Numbered from the stretch's first letter, positions 25,600 through 39,699 are shown. The stretch is 64,000 nucleotides of DNA from Microcebus murinus (GCF_040939455.1 NC_134117.1:28389501-28453500); one strand, 5' to 3'. The notes: generated by a model not told the origin, from the sequence alone. Translations and numbers: made by a program.

Positions 25600-25895
25600 A
25601 GCTCTAGCTGTTTTAGGCAGTGTGTGGTGTCTCAGAGCCCAGAGCAGTATTATGGGCTGATTTCATTACTGGGTTACTCAGAACCAGATTGGAAGGTTTG
25701 TTTCCCAGTGCTGCTCTGTAGCCTGGATCTGTGGACCCTGGTTGTAAAGAGTAAACTGTATCTTAGGAAACCAGTGTCACCTTCTTTTCACCTTTTAATT
25801 TTATATTATTTGTGTCATACATTTCCTGTAATGGAGGTGTTAATTTTACTGTACTTTTTGCTACCTTTTTGGAATCTAATGTAAGGTATTAAAAA
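25600..25895 (+). pseudogene. Probable processed retrocopy (3'UTR-like, source unknown)
   Basis: About 300 bp of sequence foreign to the L1M text around it, ending in an A-run. The L1M reading is cut after GCAAAAAACT and resumes after AAAAAAACT, so AAAAAACT may be the target duplication. It looks like an mRNA 3' end inserted by L1 machinery. I do not recognise the source gene, and the 87-codon open frame inside has no family signature. Confidence 0.45.
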
Positions 25896-26055
25896 AAAAA
25901 ACTAACCTTGAAACTGTCCAGGTGCTCATCAACAGGTGAATGGATAAACAGCCTATGGTATATTCATACCATGATGGTGACAGAATACAGCATCAAAAAG
26001 GACTGTCTACTGCTGCCTGTCGTAACATAGATGAAGTTCAAAAACAGTATACTAG

Positions 26056-26387
26056 GCCGGGCGCTGTGGCTCACGCCTGTAATCCTAGCTCTTGGGAGGC
26101 CGAGGCGGGCGGATTGCTCAAGGTCAGGAGTTCAAAACCAGCCTGAGCAAGAGCGAGACCCCGTCTCTACTATAAATAGAAAGAAATTAATTGGCCAACT
26201 GATATATATATAAAAAATTAGCCGGGCATCGTGGCGCATGCCTGTAGTCCCAGCTACTCGGGAGGCTGAGGCAGAAGGATCACTGGAGCCTAGGAGTTTG
26301 AGGTTGCTGTGAGCTAGGCTGACGCCACGGCACTCACTCTAGCCTGGACAACAAAGCGAGACTCTGTCTCAAAAAAAAAAAAAAAAC
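26056..26387 (+). repeat. Young lemur-type Alu
   Basis: Full dimer with TSD AAAACAGTATACTA on both sides. Variant positions GGGCGCTGTGG and AGCTCTTGGGAGG are shared with the copy at 26679. Confidence 0.96.
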
Positions 26388-26678
26388 AGTATACTAAGTC
26401 AAAGAAGCCAGACAACAAAGGGCATATATTGTTAATATGTTAATATATGTTAATTTGAAGTTCTAGAAAAGGCAAAATAATTTACAGTGGGAAAAATATC
26501 AGAAGACTGATTGCTTTTGAGGGTGGCGCTGGGGTGGGACTGATTCTCTGAAGAGGTCTGAGGGAACTTTAGGGGTGGTGGTGGAAATGTTCTGTATTCT
26601 GATATCTTGATTCGGGTTTCATAGGCGTAGGTATGGGTTAAAACTCATTGAATGGTACATTTAAGAATTCATCCTTTG

Positions 26679-26996
26679 GCCGGGCGCTGTGGCTCACGCC
26701 TGTAATCCTAGCTCTTGGGAGGCCGAGGCGGGCGGATTGCTCAAGGTCAGGAGTTCAAAACCAACCTGAGCAAGAGCGAGACCCCGTCTCTACTATAAAT
26801 AGAAAGAAATTAATTGGCCAACTGATATATATATAAAAAAAAAATTAGCCGGGCATGGTGGCGTATGCCTGTAGTCCCAGCTACCCGGGAGGCTGAGGCA
26901 GAAGGATCACTCGAGCCCAGGAGTTTGAGGTTGCTGTGAGCTAGGCTGACGCCACGGCACTCACTCTAGCCTGGGCAACAAAGCGAGACTCTGTCT

Positions 26997-27029
<33 letters not shown>
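26679..27029 (+). repeat. Young lemur-type Alu with long A-tail
   Basis: Nearly identical to the copy at 26056. Tail of about 30 As. TSD AAGAATTCATCCTTTG on both sides. Confidence 0.96.
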
Positions 27030-27031
<2 letters not shown>

Positions 27032-27239
27032 ATTCATCCTTTGTAAATTTTACATGAAAAGAAAAAACTATAAACAAACACTGAATTCTAGTTAATAATA
27101 GGCTTGCTGATAAGTTTAGGATGAGATGATCTGATGTTTGCAATTTATTCTGAAATGCACTAAAATGTGAGATGGATTAATATATGAATGAAAGAATGAT
27201 TGCACAGGTATATGTATATATGTCATAAAACATGTATAA

Positions 27240-28440
27240 TAAAATGTTAATGTTACCATGCGACCCATCAATTCTACTTTTAGGTAAATACCTGAGAGAA
27301 CTGAAAACATATGTTCACATAAAAACTTGTACACAAATGTTGATGCACCATTATTCTTTTTTTTTTTATTTCGGCATATTATGGGGGTACAATTTTTAAG
27401 TTTTCAATAAATGCTCTTTCCCCTCCTCCCCCCACAAGTCTGAGTTTCCAGCATGAACATCCCCCAGATGGTGCACATCTCACTCATTATGTATGTATAT
27501 ACCCGCCTCCCCCCCCCCCCCGCCCCCCTCCCACCTGCCCAATACCCTATTACTGTAGTACCTATGTGTCCACTTAGGTGCTGCTCAGTTAATACCAGTT
27601 TGCTGGTGAGTATATGTGGTGCTTGTTTTTCCATTCTTGGGATACTTCACTTAGTAGTATGAGTTCCAGCTCTAACCAGGAAAATATAAGATGTGCTATA
27701 TCACCGTTGTTTCTTAGAGCTGAATAGTACTCCATGGTATACATATACCACATTTTATTAATCTATTCTTGGATTGATGGGCACTTGGGCTGTTTCCACA
27801 GTCTTGCAATTATGAATTGTCCTGCTATAAACATTCGAGTTTAGGTGTCTTTTTTGTAGAGTGTCATTGGATCTTTTGGGTAGATGGCCAGTAATGGGAT
27901 TGCTGGATCAAATGGTAGATCCACTGGTATTGCTTTAAGGTATCTCCATATTGCTTTCCACAGAGGTTGAACTAGTTATGCACCATTATTCTTGAAAACC
28001 AATAAGTGGAAACAATCCCGATGTTCATCAGCTGATAAATGGATAAATAAAATGTATATTCATACAATGGAATATTATTCACCATAAAAAGGAATGAAGT
28101 ACTGACATATGCTATAACATGGATGAAACTTGAAAACATTATGCTGAGTGAAAGGAGCCAGATACAAAAGGCAACATATTGCATGATTCCATTTATATGA
28201 AATGTCCAGAATAGACAAATCCATAGAGACAGAAGGTAGATTAGTGGTTGCCAGGGAATGGGAAGAGAAGGGAATTAGTCTGACTATCTACTAATGGGTG
28301 CAGGTTTTCTTTTGGGGGTTATGAAAATGTTCTGGAATTAGCGGTGATGTTTATATAACATAATGAACATACAGTCCTAAAAACCATGGCAGCATACACT
28401 TTAAAATGGTGGATTTTACTCTATGTGAAATATATCTCAA
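27240..28440 (+). repeat. Old L1M 3' region, split by a younger L1
   Basis: L1M text on the left (ACCCATCAATTCTACTTTTA, ATATGTTCACATAAAAAC) continues to the right of the insertion (AAGTGGAAACAATCCCGATG, GGTTGCCAGGGAATGGGAAG). The gap at 27359-27977 is the younger L1. Confidence 0.75.
27359..27977 (-). mobile_element. 5'-truncated young L1 (3' end, minus strand)
   Basis: T-run, then antisense L1 3'UTR with a C-rich tract (27510-27535) and the end of ORF2 (TAGTACTCCATGGTATACATAT, GGGATTGCTGGATCAAATGG). Perfect 16-bp duplication ATGCACCATTATTCTT at 27343-27358 and 27978-27993. Only the 3' end, about 620 bp, is present. Confidence 0.92.
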
Positions 28441-28738
28441 TTTTTTTTTTTTTTTTTGAGACAGAGTCTCATTTTGTTGCCTGGGCTAGAGAGCCGTGGC
28501 GTCAGCCTAGCTCACAGCAACCTCAAATTCCTGGGCTCAAGCAATCCTTTTGCCTCAGCCTCCTGAGTAGCTGGAACTACAGGCGTGTGCCACCATGCTC
28601 GGCTAATTTTTTCTATTTTTGGTAGAGACGGGGTCTTGCTCTTGCTCAAGCTGGTTTCAAACTCCTGAGCTCAAGTGATCCGCTCACCTCGGCCTCCCAG
28701 TGTGTTACGATTACATGCCTGAGTCACCGCACCCAGCC
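28441..28738 (-). repeat. Alu (lemur-type, older)
   Basis: Minus-strand dimer; TATATCTCAATTT and TATATCTCAGTTT flank it. Confidence 0.93.
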
Positions 28739-29600
28739 TATATCTCAGTTTTTGAAATGCTAAAAAATGTTAATGATAGAATCTAGGTGCTGGGTAATAG
28801 GGTGTTCACTGTCAAATTCTTTAAATTTTGTTGGCTGTTTGAAAATTTTTACAATAACATTGTAGAACCAATGAGCCATAGATAAGGGGGGATTAATTTT
28901 GTGACATCCTTTAGAAGTGCCCAGAGCCTGAGGGGCTCAGGGCTGACTGTTGGGAGGGCAGATGGAGGAAGTGTACGCCCTGCTGCAAGGTTGGCCAGCG
29001 CACCACCTGGGTATGGTGCAGGCTCACGCTGCAGTAGTGAAAGGATGGAGATGAGTTCTGCTGGGGTTGACTGAATTCTTCCCCACTGTGGACGATTTCA
29101 GACTGTAAGGGGCAAGGGGAGTGAAGCCAGCAGCAGCCCCCAGTAAGGGCCCCTGGGAGGCGGCAGGCAGACCCAGCTTGCTTCCTTCCTGGTCCCTTCA
29201 TGGTCTCCCAGCTCCCCAGACAAGGAGGCTCTGGGAGCTGGGCTGATTGGGAAGGAGGGATTTGTACTGAGAGAATTTAAGAGATTAGGGGATTCAGACT
29301 GAGGTGCTAAGAGGTGCTAATGAGATATCAAACCCCTCAGTAGAGTAGCAGCTGAGGAAGCCATGGAAGGCAGAAATTGAAAATGTCTTGAGGCTGCTGA
29401 CCAGGCAGGAAAGAAAATCAGCCACTGGTTAAACAGGGCACTGGAACAACAGTTGGATCTAGAATCCGGTAGTTAAAATGGCTAGATGGCTTTTGGACTA
29501 ACATTGATACAGCAATGTGGAATATTTTGCCATTTTTATAAGGAGAAAGGACACAGGTGGGGGTAGTGGTTCAGAGAGAGGCAGCCCAGAGGTCGGAGAC
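28739..29600. other. Intergenic unique sequence
   Basis: No gene recognised. Short open frames have no family features. Confidence 0.45.
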
Positions 29601-29672
29601 TTGAATAGTGTACTGAGTTCTATAGTGTCCCCCAGGTTTCTATCTATCCAGAACCTGTGAATGTGACTTTAT

Positions 29673-30009
<337 letters not shown>

Positions 30010-30176
30010 TGAATGTGACTTTATTTGGAAATAGAGTCTTTGCAGATGCAATCAAGTTAAAATAAGGTCATCCTGGATTAGGGTGGGATTTCATGCAGTG
30101 ATTGGTATTTTTATTTTTTAAATTATTTATTTATTTATTATTTTATTTTATTTATTTAAATTTATTTTCTTAATTC

Positions 30177-30502
30177 TTTTTTTTTTGAGACAGAGTCTTG
30201 CTTTGTTGCCCAGGCTAGAGTGAGTGCCATGGCGTCAGCCTAGCTCACAGCAACCTCAAACTCCTGGGCTCGAGTGATCCTTCTGCCTCAGCCTCCTGAG
30301 TAGCTGGGACTACAGGCATGCGCCACTATGCCCGGCTAATTTTTTATATATATATCAGTTGGCCAATTAATTTCTTTCTATTTATAGTAGAGACGGGGTC
30401 TCGCTCTTGCTCAGGCTGGTTTCGAACTCCTGACCTTGAGCAATCCGCCCGCCTCGGCCTCCCAAGAGCTAGGATTACAGGCGTGAGCCACAGCGCCCGG
30501 CC
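30177..30502 (-). repeat. Young lemur-type Alu
   Basis: Full dimer with TSD TATTTTCTTAATTCTT on both sides, and CCCAAGAGCTAGG plus CACAGCGCCCGG variants. Confidence 0.95.
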
Positions 30503-30559
30503 TATTTTCTTAATTCTTAATTCTTTTTTTCTTCCCCCTATCCCAACTGAACTCCAATA

Positions 30560-30715
30560 AAATTTTTATTTATTTATTTATTTATTTATTTTGATATGGA
30601 GTCTCACTCTGTTGCCCTGGCTAGAGTACCATGGCATTAGCCTAGCTCACAGCAACCTCAAACTCCCGGGCTCAAGTGATCCTCTCACCAGAGTGCTAAG
30701 ATTACAGGCGTGGGC
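30560..30715 (-). repeat. Alu with large internal deletion
   Basis: The right arm is joined to the final part of the left arm (CTCTCACC then AGAGTGCTAAG). (TTTA)-rich tail. Confidence 0.8.
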
Positions 30716-30969
30716 CAGTGACCAGTATCTTTAGAAAAAGAGGGAAATTTGGATACAGAGGCCAACAAGGAGAATGCCATGTGATAATAGAGGCAGAGAT
30801 TGAATTTGTGCTGCCACTAGCCAAGGCACACCAATGACAGAGAAGCATGGGATTATTTTTATGGTTACAACTCAGGCTGGCAGCTCAGGGATTGAAAACT
30901 TCTGTGATGGATGTTGGGTCATTCTAGACCCAGCCTGACCTACCATTAGAATAGGACTCAAGAATGAAG

Positions 30970-31168
30970 AGATGGGGCCTGGCACAGTGGTTCACACTTG
31001 TAATCCTATCACTTTGGGAGGCCAAGAGAGGAGGATCGCTTGAGGCCAGAAGTTCAAGACCAGCTGAGCAACACAGTGAGAGCCCATCTCTACAAAAAAT
31101 AAAAAAATTTAGCCACGTGTGGTGACACACCTGTAGTCCTAGTTACTTGGGAGGCTGAGGCCAGGAGT
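30970..31168 (+). repeat. AluJ-like, 3'-truncated
   Basis: Left arm and part of the right arm, without an A-tail. Confidence 0.85.
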
Positions 31169-32060
31169 AAGTACAAGGGGCCACGAATCTCTCATGGTAT
31201 GTTGATCATAGGTAGAAGATGTCCATGTCCCCAATCTTGGAGACTATGAGGATGACCGCATGATGGCTGAACCAGTTAGTGCTCCCATTTTGGGGACTGC
31301 ACCGCCCTTACCAAATAGGTGGCAGTGGCAATGGAAAAATAGATGCTCATACTTGTAGTGTGATTGGTTGTCGAGCTCAAGGGGGAGGCAGTCTCAGATC
31401 TGCAGAGGCATCACGTCCATCTGGTGGCCTGGGACAGCTGTGGTACTGATGGAGTTCTGAGTCAGGAGACACACATGATTGGGTACCATCATTCACTATT
31501 TTTTTTAATTCTAGTTTTTTTATTTGAGTAGATAATATAGCCACATGGTTCAAAATTCAAAAGGCAAACTATACTATCATTTGTTATGTGCTTTTTTTCT
31601 TCTTCAAAAGTTAATGTACTTTTTATGTTGTGTGTTCTTTTCGAAGATAGTTTATTTATATTCTGCCTTCCTTTGTTAGACAAGGTGTAACTATAGCAGA
31701 GGATGCTGTCTGCCCCCCAATAACCATTCTCCCTTTTAATAAACCCTGTTTGTAGGTGCATCAGAGCCATAAGAATACATTTGTCAGCTTCTTTTGCAGT
31801 CAGATGCCGCCATGTGATTAAGATCTGGCCAATGAGCTATAAATGGGAATTATTATGTGGTACTTTTGGAAAGTCTTCCTGTCTCTTTCTTTCATCATGT
31901 TGCTTGGAATTTGCATGTGATAGTTGAAGCTCTAGCAGCCATTTTGAACTATGAGGATCAGGGATGAAAGAGCAGTGAATGTGAAGGTGGCTCAAAGATT
32001 TAAACACAGTCCTAGACTGCCTACCTCTGGGTCTCTTTTATGTGAGAAAGAAATAACATT
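31169..32060. other. Intergenic, old repeats possible
   Basis: The segment 31690-32030 (TGGCCAATGAGCTATAAATG, TCTAGCAGCCATTTTGAACT) looks like an old interspersed repeat that I cannot name. No gene recognised. Confidence 0.4.
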
Positions 32061-32061
32061 C

Positions 32062-32247
32062 TGGCCAGGCACCATGGCTCACATCTGTAATCCCAGAGCT
32101 TTGGGAGGCTAAGGAGGGAGGATTGCTTGAGCCCAGGAATTCAAGGCTTCAGTGATCTATGATTGTGCCACTGCACTCCAGCCTGGGTGACAAAGCGAGA
32201 CCCTGTCTCTAAAAATAAACAAAAAAACAAATAAATAAAATAATTAA
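32062..32247 (+). repeat. Alu monomer-like
   Basis: Single Alu-related unit with A-rich tail (AAATAAACAAAAAAACAAAT). Confidence 0.85.
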
Positions 32248-32399
32248 CACTCTGTTTTTGCTTAAGCCAATCAGGAACTTTAAAAAATAATGCTAATATA
32301 CTTAGAAAATCTGCAAAACTGGTTTGGAGAGCACCACCAGTCCTATGAGAGGTGATCAGTGCAGGAAATGGAGCAGAAAATAGTAACCACCCAATGTTG

Positions 32400-32580
32400 A
32401 TTATTTTAAAAACAGTTTTATTGAGATATAATTTACATAGTACAAAAGTCACCTATTTAAAGTGTACAACTCAATGGTTTTCAGATATTTACAGAGTTGC
32501 ACAATCATCGCCATAATCTAATTTTAGAACATTTGCCTCACTCCCAAAATAAACTTTTTACCTATTAGCTATATTGGGTA
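32400..32580. repeat. L1M-type fragment
   Basis: TTTATTGAGATATAATTTAC, CAACTCAATGGTTTTCAG, GAGTTGCACAATCATCGCC: common old L1-associated text. Confidence 0.65.
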
Positions 32581-32660
32581 TTTGTTTTATTCCTGGCACC
32601 CTGAAAATTGCTTTACAGATATTACTTTTGTCTTCTAATAATCTCTAAGTTTGGTATTAT

Positions 32661-33150
<490 letters not shown>

Positions 33151-33479
33151 ACTAGATGCCATCACCCAGGCTTTGGAATCCGGTCGTTTAACTCTGTCTT
33201 ATTCTGTTCCCCAAGGCCCGCTATTCTTTCCTTCAGTGCCTCAGCTTTCCCCAGGGGAGTGACCTATAGTCCCCTCCCAAAGGAATCTGTCTTCCAATAG
33301 TCCCCAGTAGCAACTTGGTTAGGTACAAAGTCCCTGTTTCTGGGCCCATTGCTGATGTCCTTCGTGTCTCCCCAGTCAGTCTCATGCAACTTGTGCCTGG
33401 CCCTGGCCTCTTTCCCTTTAATCCACTCTTCTGCCAGATCAACTTCCTGATGCCTGACTCTGCTCAGGTTACCCACCAC

Positions 33480-33840
33480 CCCTACCCTCAAGAGGTCCAT
33501 GTGGCCTACTGAGTAAAATCTCAGCTCCTTAACACGGTGTCCAGACCTCTCAGAGGCCTGGCCCTGGCCCACTTTTCCAACCTTACCTTGTCCTCCACCC
33601 CCACATAAGCCCTTTGCTCCTGTCAGCTGGGCCTTTGCCAGCTTCCAAACATGTCTTATGTGTTCCTGTCTCCCCATGTTTGGTCCTGTTCTTTGTGTAG
33701 AGAATGCCCTCCCCTAACCCCACCCCTCTAAATCTTACTCAGTCCAGCTACAAATCTCCTTTCTGAAGCTGTCTCTGCCTTCAGCAACAGGCAGTGGTTC
33801 CTCCTGCCACTTCCCTCCCACTCCCTTTGGTTCCCTAAAC
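33480..33840. repeat. L2-like fragment
   Basis: AAAATCTCAGCTCCTTAACA, GGCCTGGCCCTGGCC, GTAGAGAATGCCCTCCCC resemble the 3' part of L2. Old and degenerate. Confidence 0.5.
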
Positions 33841-34971
<1,131 letters not shown>

Positions 34972-35329
34972 TGAGGGAATCTTTGAAGATGACTCTGAAG
35001 CCTCCATACATATCTGGAGGACAGACAGGTAGGGGAAGCATTGGGGCCTTTCTTGACCTTCATTCTACTTCCTAATAGCTGTAGAGACTTTATGTGCAGA
35101 ATTTCTCTCCATACCAAAACAAGCTCCATGAGAATAGGTTACAGTGGCAGGAAAAAAGGATCCATCATACTTCGGCTCACAATACTGTGGAGGTAACACA
35201 CGACACGGGGGGTTCACCATGTACTGGCCACTCATGACCACCAAACGCATTACTGCTTTGAAACTTTCCACCAGCCCCTGGGGCCTCCTGACTCGAGGTC
35301 CGAGGTGTTTTCAACTAGAGGGCCAGGGT

Positions 35330-35770
35330 CTTGGTTTGTCTTCTGTTGCTTACAACAGAATACCTGAAGTTGGGTACTTTATAAAGAAGAGAAATTTATT
35401 TCTTACAGTTATGGAGGCTGAGAAGTCCAAGGTCGAGGGGCCACCTCTGGTGGGGGCTTCTTGCTAGTGGGGACTCTGCAGAGAGCTGAGGTGGTGCGGG
35501 CTAGAACACGGCAAGGGGGCTGGGAGTGCTAACTGCTAGTTCAGGTCTCTCTTCCTCTTCTTACAAAGCCACCAGTTCTCCTCCCACAACAACTCATTAA
35601 TCTATTAACCCATTAATCCATGAATGGATTAAAACATTTAGAAGGGCAGAGCCCTCATGATCCGATCACTTCTTAAAGGCCCCACTTCACAATACTGCCC
35701 TACTGGGGATTGAGCTGCAACATGAGTTTGGGAGGGGACATGCAAACCATAGCAGCCAGAGAGATTCCGA
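35330..35770 (+). mobile_element. MaLR-type LTR remnant (MST/THE-like)
   Basis: CAACAGAATACCTGAAGTTG, GGGTACTTTATAAAGAAGAG, GAGCCCTCATGATCCGATCA, GGGGATTGAGCTGCAACATG and GGGGACATGCAAACCATAGC in the family order. No internal coding region. Confidence 0.7.
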
Positions 35771-36330
35771 TTCCAAATGTCTGGTCTGTTTGCAGTCTTT
35801 CCCATCCACTATGCAGGGCTCAGGGGCGCTCCAGGCCTCCCTCAGACCTGGCCCCGGCGCCAGGCCTGGCCACTGGGTATCTTCTGGCTTTTGGAAAGTT
35901 TGGTCCTTGCCTCCATTGCAGCCCTGGCATGGCACGCTTGCCCTTGGGCACAGTCTGTGAGCCTTCTGAGGGGAGGAGGACCCACGGCTCATTCAGCTCC
36001 ACAGCCCCAGTGCTGAGCTCAAAGCCAGAGAGATACCAAGTCCTTGTCACCATGTTCTGTGACCGAATGTGCTTCCAGCCCTTCCTGCCAGCCACTTGCC
36101 AGCCACCTGGCTGTTTCCCAGCTTGTAGTTCTCCCAGCTGGGGAACATAACCCCCAGAATATTTATCCTGGAGTTCCAGCACTAAACACGGTCATTTTTA
36201 GCTGCACAGAATTGGTTCTTCTTCCTTGCACCTCACTGAGTTCCCTTTTGCACCCTCCGGCCTCGTGGCCAATCTTGAAGAAGATTCCACAGCAAAGCTG
36301 GAGACAGTTTTCTTTCTTTCCACATATATA
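35771..36330. other. Intergenic unique sequence
   Basis: Nothing recognised; short open frames only. Confidence 0.4.
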
Positions 36331-36338
36331 ATAATGTC

Positions 36339-36526
36339 CAGGGATCCTCAAACTTTTTAAATAGGAGGCCAGTTCACTGTCTCTCAGACGGTTGGAGAGT
36401 GCGCACTGTGGGCCTGGGACAGGCAGGCTAAGCAGGACAGGCAGTGGCAGTAAAAACACCCGAGGGCCAGATAAATGTGCTAGGCGGCCCATATGTGGCC
36501 CGTGGGCCATAGTTTGAGGATGCCTG
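36339..36526. mobile_element. hAT-like nonautonomous DNA transposon
   Basis: Ends CAGGGATCCTCAAACT and AGTTTGAGGATGCCTG form a 16-bp inverted repeat with one mismatch; GGCCCATATGTGGCCCGTGG inside is typical of mammalian hAT MITEs. Flanks ATAATGTC and ATGTAGAC match at 5 of 8 positions, a weak target duplication. Confidence 0.6.
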
Positions 36527-37692
36527 ATGTAGACATTCGAGTGTTTGGTGTGTCTGAAGAAGACTGAAGCATTAAGCCTTGTCCCATAAACAGGTGCCCA
36601 TGGACACCTGGAAATCAAAAAATTGAGAATGATTTGGAGAAGCCATCTGTCCCTTAATTTTTTTCCTCTTTTGGGGAGTATTCCCCACAGTGTTCTGGTG
36701 GGAGGCAAGGCTCTCCTCGCGGCAGCAGGGTAAAGGCAGGAGACCGAGGCCCTGGCAGACAGATGTTCTCACTCATGACTCTGCCTCTCCGGGGAGTGAC
36801 ACGGACACCTGAGGACGGATGGGCAACCATGGAAGGATCCTGTGCTGCGTTGGACGGCAATGGATGGCCACACCTCAGCTGTGTTTCCAGCTCTCTAGCC
36901 CCTCTCTTTTCTACCAGTTCTTCAGCCTGGACTCCTTCCAACAAATCCAGGTTCTATTTCTGTTTCTGTTAGGCAAAGTCAGTTTTCAGTGCTTGCAACT
37001 CTGACTGACATAAACCTAAGTGTCCAATGAGAGGGGATGATTTAAATAAACCAGGGAACACCTATAATGTGGAATACTATGCAGGAGTTCAAAAGAGTAA
37101 TGGCAGATCTATGTGTATGGACAAGGAAGGCTATCCAAGACACGAATAAGGACAGTAGTACAGTATACCATCCTTTATCTAAAAAGTAAGACAGAACTAT
37201 GTATTTTCCTATGTGTGTGTGTTGCAATTAAAATGAAATGCCACAAGAAAGGGACTTTGTTTTGTTTGGGCCTATATCCCTGGGCCTAGAACAGTGTTTG
37301 GCACATAGTAGACACTCAATAAATATTTGTTGGACGAATGTACAGAAAAAGATCTGAAAGAAAATATATCAAACTGAAAATAGTGTTTTCTTAGAGGAAG
37401 GACTAGAATGCAGGGAGGGTAGTCAACAGAGATTTTCATCTGTATTATTTGAATTTTTGACAAGGAAAATATGTTTATGTATTTATTTGTATAATTAAAC
37501 AATAAAAAGAAAGCCACTAAATATTAATAGGTGATGAGAAAGGCATTAAAATGATGATTTCAAAAAAACTTTATCACAACAAATGCAAATTAGTTGGCAA
37601 AGCAGGAGGAAATGGGTATTTCAGGTGGGTACTTGATATTTTGGTGAGACTGATTGGCCATTTTGACAAAAGAACCAATACCATCACATATT
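36527..37692. other. Intergenic; L1M-like and L2/MIR-like traces
   Basis: 37030-37240 has L1M 3' text (GTGGAATACTATGCAGGAGT). 37280-37340 has GGCACATAGTAGACACTCAA with AATAAATATTTGTTGG, common in L2/MIR. The rest is unique. Confidence 0.5.
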
Positions 37693-38043
37693 TTATTTTA
37701 TTTTATTTTTTTATTTTTTATTTTTTTAGACAGAGTCTCGCTTTGTTGCCCAGGCTAGAGCGAGTGCCGTGGCGTCAGCCTAGCTCACAGCAACCTCAAA
37801 CTCCTGGGCTCAAGTAATCCTCCTGCCTCAGCCTCCCGAGCAGCTGGGACTACAGGCATGTGCCACCATGCCCGGCTAATTTTTTCTATATATATTAGTT
37901 GGCCAATTAATTTCTTTCTATTTTTAGTAGAGACAGGGTCTCGCTCTTGCTCAGGCTGGTTTTGAACTCCTGACCTTGAGCAATCCGCCTGCCTCGGCCT
38001 CCCAGAGTGCTAGGATTACAGGCATGAGCCACCGCGCCCGGCC
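37693..38043 (-). repeat. Alu (lemur-type)
   Basis: Full dimer; CCATCACATATTTTA on both sides. Confidence 0.96.
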
Positions 38044-38084
38044 CCATCACATATTTTAGATTTTTGCTTTTTAAAAAATGTTCA

Positions 38085-38416
38085 GGCCAGGTGCAGTGGC
38101 TCATGCCTGTAATCCTAGCACTCTGGGAGGCCAAGGCAGGTGGATTGTTTGAGCCCAGGAGTTCGAGACCAGCCTGAGCAAAAGCGAGACCCCGTCTCTA
38201 CTAAAAATAAAAAGAAATTAATTGGTCAACTAAAAATATATAGAAAAAAATTAGCCAGGCATGGTGGCGCATGCCTGTAGTCCCAGCTACTCGAGAGACT
38301 GAGGGAGGAGGATTGCTTGAGCCAGCAGTTTGAGGTTGCTGTGAGCTAGGCTGACGCCACAGCACTCACTCTAGCCAGGGCAACAGAGTGAGACTCTGTC
38401 TCAAAAAAAAAAAAAA
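38085..38416 (+). repeat. Alu (lemur-type)
   Basis: Full dimer with A-tail; TGTTCA-type duplication at the ends. Inverted relative to the Alu 40 bp to its left. Confidence 0.94.
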
Positions 38417-38552
38417 GTGTTCAATAGACACACTCACCCCATTCTTAACCAGATATTGATGCAAGGCTCAAAAATGCTTATTGTGCACATGATGCTTTTA
38501 TATTTTGATGTGGGCATCAAAATGTCCTGCTTTAACTTAATTAAAAAAAAAT

Positions 38553-38800
38553 ACTGGGTCTCCCTCTGTCATCCAAGTTGGAGTGCAGTGGTACAATCAT
38601 AGCTCACTGTAGCCTCAAACTCCTGAGCTCAAGTGATCCTCCTGCCTCAGCTTCCCCAGTAGCTAGCACGGTAGGCTGGCATCATCATGCCCAGCTAATT
38701 TTTTTTGGTAGAGATAGATTCTCACTATGTTGCCCAGGCTGGTCTGGAACCCCAGGCCTCAAGCAATCCTCCCACCTCGGACTCACCAAGTGCAGCTGCC
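38553..38800 (-). repeat. AluJ-like, partial
   Basis: Old copy lacking the lemur linker and missing the left-arm end. Confidence 0.85.
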
Positions 38801-39690
38801 TCTGCTTTAATTTAAGCAGAGGAAATAGCAAGAATAGAAGTGTAAAGCGGAAAGATGCCTCCAGGGGCTGCAAGTCATTTGCACTGTTGGAGGGTGAAAT
38901 TAGAGGCTGAGGTCATGAGCAGATCCTCTTTCTCTTTCTCTTCCATGTGTTCTTCTTTTTACTTTCCTCCCAAATTTCTTCCCTCCTTTTATCCCTGTCA
39001 GGGGGACTAAGGCCTGGAAACACAATGATAGCATCTTCTGCCCCCAAGTTTGCAGTCTGGTGTGGTAGGTAGATGGATTTGCAGTGATATTTGTGGCTGA
39101 CTCAAGTTCATGGCCTTGCTTTTAAACCGCCCTGGCAGTCCTGAACTTCTTCCCTTCTCCATACTTCTGAATTCCTAGGAGTCTGTTCTCTGCTTTGATA
39201 GTTAGCCCTCCCAAATTCTAAACTATCTTCCGTTGTGTGTGACTTATGTGTGTTCATTTTGTCTCCTCGGGTCTATTGTAAACTCCTTGAGGGTTGGAGG
39301 CACCTTTCTGTGACCTTTTGTTCAGCAAGGCTGTTGGAAACAAGAAGAATTTCTGAACTGTTTCAAGTTCCAGTGGTACAGTCATGGTTATCGCAGCCTG
39401 ACAATCTGTACCTAGATAGAGTAACGATGACTTCCGAGAGTCATGACACCCTTGTTGAAACAAAGGTGTGCAGGCTTGTCAGCTGAGTGCACATTTTCAC
39501 AGCACTCCGCAATGATATTTGCTTTTAATCAGAAGTCACAGCAGAACAGTTGGTTTTGAGGAGAAACACTCCCCTCTTCAGAGTCACTGATTAAACTGTA
39601 ACTCTGGTGTAATGGTCCTTAGCACACAGCAGTGGAGATAAATGTGCTATCTGAGAAGGGAGTTTAGCATTCTTAGCATTCATCATGCCA
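38801..39690. other. Intergenic unique sequence
   Basis: No feature recognised. Confidence 0.4.
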
Positions 39691-39699
39691 TCTCGAACC

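Larger units (their letters stand above)
25390..26660 (+). repeat. L1M 3' region carrying later insertions
   Basis: L1M 3'-end text (ACCACTTTGGAACAAGGTCTGG, CATCAACAGGTGAATGGATA). Split by a probable retrocopy (about 25600-25895) and by the Alus at 26056 and 26679; the tail continues to about 27070. Confidence 0.7.
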
